Part shown: positions 57,326 to 64,000 of the stretch, piece after piece
Layout of the letters: every line of letters starts with the position of its first letter
How positions within the stretch are numbered: the stretch's first letter is position 1
Assembly (NCBI GenBank): GCA_032622095.1
Contig: CP136067.1
Span: 194,398,052 to 194,462,051 of the forward strand
Direction of reading: 5' to 3'
DNA length: 64,000 nt
DNA from: Siphonodentalium dalli
Taxonomy: Eukaryota; Mollusca; Scaphopoda; Gadilida; Siphonodentaliidae
Notes under the pieces: model-generated
Told to the model about the DNA's origin: nothing
Databases searched by the model: none
Seen by the model: the letters and a program-made list of their open reading frames with translations, nothing else
Made by a program: the position numbers and the translations under genes

Positions 57326-57985
57326 TTCTCTCTCTCCCGGCGTTCTACACATCCTCGAGGATCATACGCCGTACACCATCCAGATCCAGATGCAGGGATT
57401 GTCTGTCAAAATCCGGTGGAGAACTTAGGATGTGTTCGACATATGATTATGTCAACAATAAGAACAACAACATCTCTAACACCGTAAGATAATCGTTCGA
57501 TCTACTGTGTAGTGTGTACTAGCACTGTACATTGCGACGACTTCTTCTGAAAACAACCATTGAGTGGAACCGCTTCAAACAGTCAGATGTTGATTCAGGC
57601 GATCCGTAATATTGAATATCTGAAGGATTTATTAAATATGGATTCTATTTTCTAGACGTTTCATACGAGCATCGTGGAATCGGATTCTGAACATTGCTGG
57701 AGTATTGATCAAGTAAACCTGACAGTGCGGAGAGCACTTCAGAACTCAATCATAAGCCAACTAGAACAGAGGTCATGTCAACTTACAGGTTTCATTATAC
57801 ATGCATATATTGTGACCACATAAATGATATATACAACTGCAGTGACTTCTTCATTATTTCAGTATTTGATACCATAACCATGGTCGTTCCATAGTAATCC
57901 ATACCATAATTTTTGGTTTTACATAACGGTAGGGTACCGGAATGTTTGGTTACTTTTTTTTATTTCGTACTTTGTAGAAAATCAT
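57326..57985. other. LINE E 3' flank, no further gene
   Basis: The first ~100 bases may be LINE E 3' UTR (CTCTCTCTCCC run at 57328). Nothing else recognisable. Confidence 0.35.
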
Positions 57986-57989
57986 TTAT

Positions 57990-58160
57990 TTGTTTCCATA
58001 TGGTGTGACATACATGTAGTAACATGGTACGAAATGACCAATTGATTTCCTACATGGTACGAAACGACCAAACAATAAGGTATGAAACTACCAAAAATAT
58101 GGTACGAAACTACCAAAAATATGGTACGAAATGACTTAAGATGATACAAAACGTCCTGTA
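57990..58160 (+). repeat. Short iterated motif ATGGTACGAAAYGACC
   Basis: About six copies of ATGGTACGAAACGACC or ACTACC variants. More occur at 59605-59655 and, inverted, at 58855-58935. They are irregularly spaced. Confidence 0.6.
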
Positions 58161-58225
58161 CCCATTTATATCTCCTCGGCAAGGGGAACAACGAGACAGT
58201 GACCCTGTAGACTAGCAGCGCCAAC

Positions 58226-58348
58226 ATCGTTGGTTTGATATTAGGCCCTATATCACCCTGAGGTAACCTCATATCACAATCAGCCTGACGACGAAGGCTG
58301 ATATGAGGCTACTGAGGACTGAAATCAGGCCTATAATATCAAACCAAC
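58226..58348. repeat. ~120-bp hairpin
   Basis: TTGGTTTGATATTAGGCC, CCTGAGGTAACCTCATATC and AATCAGCC are mirrored by GGCTGATATGAGG, CTACTGAGG and GGCCTATAATATCAAACCAA. The loop is TGACGACGAA. A strong RNA or DNA fold-back, probably a MITE remnant. Confidence 0.75.
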
Positions 58349-58970
58349 CAAGTAATACCCTACATGTATCTATTAATTGCGGTAGTTCGCCTCTTAGTAA
58401 CAGTGACAACTTTTTCTAATGAGTGACATCACAAAAAAATGGTATCTATATGCCTATTCTAATAGTGAAATAGAATTACACCATGTCAAAGCCATACCGT
58501 GTATTACTCAGATCGTGATGTCATAAAATCATACATGTATTACTCTTAATTAGTGATGTCGTAAAATGATATTACTCGATTTAGGGCAAATTGAAGTGAT
58601 ATTCAGCTAAGTACAAATGGTGTTTGATAACAAGCCATATCGTGCAAAAATGTCATATCTAATTAATAATTTTCGAACAAATTTTGGACCGATATACATT
58701 TACCCTGTAGCCATCTGTAGGAAACTTCCTTCCAAGGGGGGGTGCTGTCGGAACATACATGTATCAAGGTGGACCCCCTCCCCAATGGGAGACTCGTATC
58801 CATGCCCATTGGAAATAAATGATAATGTGCAATGGATGAATAGGTTGCTGGCATTTCATACCATGGAAGTTTTTTCGCACCAGGGTTCTGGACATTTCAT
58901 ACGAGTTCCTGTATCATTTCGACAATTCGTACCTTTGAGTATACCGGTATTATTTTTTTTTTAAATGACA
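58349..58970. other. No gene seen
   Basis: The 115-codon plus frame (58617-58964) has no recognised domain and overlaps simple repeats. Confidence 0.35.
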
Positions 58971-59405
58971 TTAAAGGTACTCAGTCCGATTCGATGGTTC
59001 CCATATCATCATATTTCAACAACAACACCATTTTTTTAAATGCCACTTCGTTTACCAGAATCGATTAATGCCCCAAAAATAATGCTAACCAGTCAAATAT
59101 AGTATACAATTGCCCAAAACCTGTTATTTATCAATATTTTGTTCAATGAAATTTTGCGGGTTTGTCAAATATCTGACACAACAAAAGCCACTTGCTTTTT
59201 GAGTTATCCATCTTCATCCGTCCTCTTTCGACTTTTTATTGGGCCAATAAAAATTATCGATGGTAAAAAATAATAGATTTCAAAAATCAATATCTGATCA
59301 TTCTCAGCTTTGATGGGTGGGTTCCTCAACTCAAATCACATATGTTTTACCCGAAGCCAAGGAAATAGTAATATTCAAGTGTTAATTCGGATTATGCATC
59401 TTTAA
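58971..59405 (-). mobile_element. TTAA MITE family 1, copy E (reversed)
   Basis: TTAA at 58971-58974 and 59402-59405. The left end is AGGTACTCAGTCCGAT; the right end (GATTATGCATC) is worn. A (CAA)n remnant lies near the left end. Confidence 0.75.
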
Positions 59406-59689
59406 CTTTGTCGCGACAATTTCAATTGGTTCATTTTGTTTCGAAAAAAAAGAAAAGAAATATGTTAACATGTAAATGTTGGGTTGTCATCATCACGAAC
59501 GTTAAATCATGATCATGTTCACTCTCATTAAGTTAACACGATTAATATAATTTATCACATGTACGAATGACCATTCATCATTTTTGGGAATCAATGAAAC
59601 ATACCAATATATGGTGTGAAATGACCAAAAACATGGTACGAAACAATCAAATGTGTCATTCAAATCAAGGGTACAAACTGGCCATAGTA

Positions 59690-60632
59690 GGAAAAGTCGT
59701 TTGAGCCATCCAACAGACCTGGGTGAATCGCTTGGGCGATCGGTTTTCCACAGTAAGGATGCATCTTGGAAGAGGGGAGTCAATCTAATTAACTGTTTAA
59801 TATCTATAACCAATACTTAAAAACAATAACAATTTATTCTGATTTCTTTTGAAACACACAGAATAATTATTTACTGAGAATATTCAATATAAACACATAC
59901 AAATTCTCAAACAAAGGGAATTTCAATGTTCAAGAAATTTAGAGTCCCCTCTTACTTATGGGAGGCCCTTTTCACATTTATTATTTATTTGCGCTCAAGC
60001 ACAAATATTAAGCTTAAACATAAATCATTTGGGCTTAAGTGAATGTCATTTGCGCTTGAGCACAAATATGTGTCTATCAATTTGTTTGCGCTTAAGTGAA
60101 AATCATTTGCGCTTAAGTGTAAATGCTTTGCGCTTAAGCGCAAATACCTAGCACTCCTTTACTTCCCTCTGATTGTGAATGATGGAGTCCATCTCATAGT
60201 ATATTATTATGGGCCCATAGTAGTAGCCCATACAGACTCGAAAGTTGAAAAGTCAAAAGCATCTCTGTCTCTGGTGTCCCAAAAATTGGTGCCTCATTCC
60301 CAAAGCTCTAGTATATTTTATTAAAGGGACATCTCCTGCACAAATATATACCATTTCCATGGTCATAGAAGGGGAATTAGGGGTTACTGGTGGCTTGCTA
60401 CCCTCGTGGTGTACATGTACTTATTGAATAGAAATAGGGGGAAAACATATTTTCATATTATCAGCATCCCTGTCCCTAAGAATTTGTGCCTCCATCCCAG
60501 AGATCTATTACATTTTATAAAAGAGACATATCCTGTACAGATATATACAATTTCCATGGTCATAAAAGGTACTGGTATCACTGGGGATTGCTTCCCTTGT
60601 ATGATGGGCCTACAGGTATATAGACTTGAGTG
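59690..60632. repeat. Second locus of the 17-19 kb compound repeat
   Basis: A single diverged 205-bp-type unit (ACAGACCTGGGTGAATCGC, 59718 onward) precedes TTTGCGCTTAAGYGCAAAT palindromes (59985-60145). These are followed by the CACTCCTTTACTTCCC block and the dimer with CTAGTATATTTTAT and ACCATTTCCATGG (60145-60620). The order differs from the 17-19 kb locus, where the satellite comes last. Confidence 0.65.
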
Positions 60633-61078
60633 CAAGCCTGCAAATAGCGTGTCTGTCATTTGTAGAAAGAGGTCCCCAGAGGGTGAATTTAGTGACGCTA
60701 CACCGCATAGTGGGCTAGCATCACTAAATTTACCCTCTGGGGGCCTCATTCTGCTTAGGGCCCTCAACTGCTATGGCAGTCCTAGGATAAGATTGAAGTT
60801 CCCCAGTTGAAGTTGGTGATGTTCACCCATTTGGAGCCTCGATTATGGATTTTATCTTCTGCAAATTAGGGGATATAGAAACTTCCCAGATGGGAAAACG
60901 TAACTAAAAACAATGTTAATTTGATACCATAGTTACTTCCCAGAAAATGAGGCCTAAGCAGAATGAGGTCCCCAGAGGGTGAATTTAGTTATGCTAGCCC
61001 GCTATGCAGGGTAGCATCACTAAATTCACCCTCTGTGGACCTCATTCTGCAAATGACAGACACGCTATTTGCAGGCTT
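60633..61078. mobile_element. Double-hairpin MITE (family 3), copy 2
   Basis: CAAGCCTGCAAATAGCGTGT opens it and ACACGCTATTTGCAGGCTT closes it. Hairpins at 60663-60753 and 60958-61051 share CCCCAGAGGGTGAATTTAGT. The central spacer is reversed relative to copy 1 (31806-32221). It interrupts the TTAAG palindrome repeat; the terminal base and duplication are blurred. Confidence 0.8.
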
Positions 61079-61834
61079 AAGCGCAAATGATTTGTGATTA
61101 AACGTAAAATATTTGCACTTAAGCGCAAAAATTCATAAGTAATTGTATGTCATAATTTGCAAAGTTCTGTCCAATTCTTGTTAAAATATGACTAGATTCA
61201 TAACGGTGATATTTGGTTAAATTTCATACCGAGTTATGTATAATCGAATTATTGAGGGATCGCGGGAGGGACTTGGATCATACGAATGACATATATTCAT
61301 TGCTCCAATTATCTCTTAACATGAGCAATACACAATGAAGTCACATTTCCGAACCAGTTCCATACAGCAGAACCTGATCTAGAAGATATTAGCGAAAAAA
61401 CGTCAAATTCCCTCTTTCAGCTGTCATTTTAACGACCATCTTGGGCGGGGAGTTCCAATTTTACCCTTAAAATGTGGCATTATATCTCTCAGAGTCATAC
61501 GAACTGAATATGCCTAATTTTAAATTACATATTTCATGGTGAGATTAATTGCGACATTTATTAAATAATATAATCACAAAACGCTCTATAAATTTGGAAA
61601 ACCCCTTAAAAAGAGGGGTTAAAGTGAAATATCAGCGTGGCTCCATATCTAATATTAAAGAAGATGTACATATGTGCAAAGTTTCATGCTTTAGTAACAA
61701 TTTGAACAACTGCCTTGAAAATTTGACTTAATCTACTCCACTATATGTCCTATATATTATAGTGAATATTTATCGTCGTTTGATTTGCACCGAGTAAACT
61801 CATATTCCAAATCGTCACATCGACATGACATTGG
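61079..61834. other. End of TTAAG repeat, then no gene
   Basis: A few ACTTAAGCGCAAA words to 61130, then AT-rich DNA up to the right arm of the 7-kb element. Confidence 0.4.
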
Positions 61835-62504
61835 GAACTCCCATGTTTATTTCTATATTTCTGACGTCACGGATTTTGCGAACAAAATTGGTGGCCAGCG
61901 CCCCTAGCGTTAATTTACGAATTGCTTATAGGTTTGTGTTTTAATCATTAATTTCAAATGAGCTCATTGGTTTGACCTGAAATAATTGATTCCGCTATTA
62001 GATATTAGTTTGATAACGATAATCATTGATCGTGGGAAATAGTATATTGGTTTAAAATATGTCTATTGATTATTAGTTTTACAATAAGTTAATTACGGTT
62101 TTATATATTAATTTTACAATGAGTTATTAGTTTTACAATAAGGTCTATTAGTTTGATAACGATAATCACTGATCGTGAGAAATCGTCTATTGGTTTGAAA
62201 TATGGCTATTGAAACGGAATGTACGTTTACTGAATATGAGCAAAGCTGTATTAATTGTTTGTTATTAGATATTAGTTGAACAATGAATACTATTAAATTA
62301 AAATAGAACATTAATTTTGCATCGGTCAACGTTGATTGTGAATCTATATCTGTTAACACGTAATTGTCTCTTATTGAATCAAAGAACGACCATTGGTTTG
62401 AAAATGGAGACTATTGTTTTGAAATAGATTGTAGTTGTTTTTACAAACCACCATTAACTTTTATTTCGTGTAATTTCCGACCGAATGGCTGCCCATAGGA
62501 GAGT

Positions 62505-62640
62505 GAGCGCACAACCAACAAAAAAAAACATTTACTCACGAAGACGACACATGGCCTCGACAAGCAGTACTGTTTAAAATTTGGCCGAAGATAAAAGGTA
62601 AATCAAAGGTAAATAATGTATAGGTGCATTTGAAGCCCGG
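62505..62640 (+). other. Probable LINE D 3' flank
   Basis: It begins right after the AGGAGAGT duplication. The LINE D frame ends here in TGA (GAGAGTGAG). The A-rich and GGTAAATCAAAGGTAAAT text could be the LINE 3' UTR or tail. Supported by position only. Confidence 0.4.
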
Positions 62641-63655
62641 ATACGGGTAGTTGAGTTATGGAAAACGGATAGTGTACGACGAGACATTTGCATTATAATT
62701 CATAGATGCAAATGGCCGACATCCGGTTCGATCGAATTGTCCTTATTGGTCAAGTCTCTTGATGAAGAAGACCTGTTGTAAATGTTTGAAACTTATTGTC
62801 AAGCCAATACGATCGAACGGCAAGGTAAATCTTGTTTCGATGCCAGAACAATCAAAATATACCAGCATGGCGTGCATCAAGATGAATGTTCTGCGATTAC
62901 CGTTAGCCGTTGGAACGGGAACTTGTAGTTCGCAACCAGCCTGTTGGAGTGAATGCACACTTGTATATATGTAATTTATATATGTAAAATGCATGTAAGT
63001 TACGGAGTTATAGCAGTCGTTGATATCATTACTCATATGCGCTTGAGTGAATGGTTCATCGTCAACTAGCGAGACCAGTGAGTATAGTCATAAGCGATTG
63101 TCAACATGCACACTGTTAGCGAGAAATGTTTAGCCAGTCATATGCATGCATGCATGTCTTCCCTTACGGACGCGACAATCAAATAAATAAAGTATGTCTA
63201 AAAGTCGTATTTCACAATGTCAGGCCAAATTATATACGAAATTTTGTTTTGCATTTTATTTATTAACAAACTGTCTTATAAAGTTATTATACACTTGTGT
63301 ACAGCATGTGTTTTTCTTGTACGATTTTCCCGGAGTATCATGTGACGGCGTTTGCCCAATCAGAAATAGTGTTATAGTTAAGAGATGAATAATAAGTCCT
63401 TTTATGGATATATCAACCTAGTTTATAAGGTCCATTTTGCTATTCAAAGGTTTTCAGTGAAGCAAAGTGAACATTGATTTTAAATTACATTGTGTATGTT
63501 GTTATTGTAACTGGAGACATGGAACCATGAATACATTTTTCTGCACGAGTATTATAGAAGCGGCATGTCTGAATATGTTAACGAACAGCAAATGGTCCCA
63601 TGGCTTTGGTCGATCCATTAATTTTTGTTTTTCAAGGTAATCCCGTACGTCGCTG
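62641..63655. other. No convincing gene
   Basis: A 97-codon minus frame (62743-63036) and a 71-codon plus frame overlap in a less AT-rich patch. The plus strand reads TTGATGAAGAAGACCTGTTG and GTTTGAAACTT, reminiscent of LINE 3' UTR text, but this is too weak to call. Confidence 0.3.
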
Positions 63656-63950
63656 CCCAAATATCGCCCAAGGTCATTTGCGGGTACCCGTGTCAAGGTC
63701 ATGTTGGGTGGACAAAATAACCGGACAAAAATATTTCCCGTCCCGAGTTAACCATACATAACAAATTTCACATCGATGTCACCGTTGACTACTGAGATAT
63801 CGCCCAAGGTCATTTGTGGGTACCCGTTTCAAGGTCAAGGTCACCTCGGGTGGACAAACTGACCCGACGAAAATCTCCCCCGTCCCTTGGAACCCATAAG
63901 TACGAAATTTCGTCTCCATATCCCCAGTTTGGACCGGCCGTATATTTTCA
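63656..63950 (+). repeat. Two ~141-bp direct repeat units
   Basis: ATCGCCCAAGGTCATTTGCG, GGGTACCCGT-TCAAGGTCA, GGGTGGACAAA and CCCGTCCC occur at 63661-63750 and 63802-63880. The second unit is followed by an inverted AATAAAGAGCGTTT-type motif at 63958-63973. Confidence 0.7.
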
Positions 63951-64000
63951 CTAAAGTAGATAAACGCTCTTTAATAGCGACGTCTCATATACAAACACTC

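Larger units (their letters stand above)
55422..62496. mobile_element. 7,075-bp element with long inverted arms and AGGAGAGT duplication
   Basis: The left arm runs 55422 to ~56340 and the right arm ~61835 to 62496. The arms mirror each other along their length: ATGGGCAGCCATTCGGTCGG at the tip, GAAATAAAAGTTAATGGTGG, AATAGTCTCCATTTT, TCAACTAATATCTAATAACA, TAAACGTACATTCCGTTTCA, GGTCAAACCAATGA, AATTAACGCTAGG and CCGTGACGTCA. The 8-bp duplication AGGAGAGT is perfect (55414-55421, 62497-62504). The left arm has an 83-bp subrepeat expanded fourfold (55482-55810). The interior has a LINE fragment, hairpins and MITEs but no transposase I can recognise. Fold-back/Galileo-like structure with an 8-bp duplication suggests P- or hAT-type mobilisation (inference). 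Confidence 0.85.

Overview
The window looks like a repeat-dense, probably intergenic piece of an animal nuclear genome. It is AT-rich and stop-rich on both strands. It has no operon-like gene packing, long minisatellites, many short inverted-repeat elements and decayed non-LTR retrotransposons (LINEs). I found no intact host gene, rRNA or tRNA. The LINE types and MITE-rich texture resemble aquatic invertebrates such as bivalves, amphioxus or hemichordates. That is inference, and I cannot name the species.

Layout. 1-6.8 kb: sparse repeats and a 1.08 kb DNA transposon remnant (4385-5462) with a broken transposase-like reading frame. 7-13.4 kb: a triplicated ~220-bp repeat, an inverted repeat, two TTAA-flanked MITEs of one family (TIR AGGTACTCAATCCG) and the first copy of a double-hairpin TTAA MITE. 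13.4-17 kb: little structure. 17-19.1 kb: an array of the palindrome TTTGCGCTTAAGCGCAAA, then four 205-bp satellite units. 19.9-25.3 kb: two related minisatellites (37 bp and 29 bp) in opposite orientation around a ~2 kb element with terminal inverted repeats, forming a giant inverted repeat. 25.3-26.4 kb: a diverged tandem duplication that may be exonic. 28.4-30.1 kb: a LINE 3' end split by a TA-flanked element, then another MITE. 31.8-32.5 kb: a MITE with an 8-bp target duplication sitting in a ~110-codon ORF. 33.2-34.4 kb: duplicated hairpins. 35.0-36.7 kb: one LINE nested in another, then ~25 copies of a 37-bp repeat. 39.4-44.0 kb: a minus-strand LINE cut by a hAT-like element, a MITE and a second double-hairpin element. 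46.9-48.7 kb: a 25-bp minisatellite. 54.1-62.6 kb: a plus-strand LINE interrupted first by a TTAA MITE and then by a 7,075-bp element (55422-62496) with very long inverted repeats and a perfect 8-bp target duplication.

The story is nested insertion. LINE remnants served as landing sites, and reading their frames across each insertion gives precise element borders and target duplications (TTAA, TA, TATCTACC, CACCTAT, AGGAGAGT, TATATGGC, ACATCA). Two structural themes recur: MITEs built from two separate hairpins joined by a spacer, and large fold-back structures whose arms contain tandem repeats.
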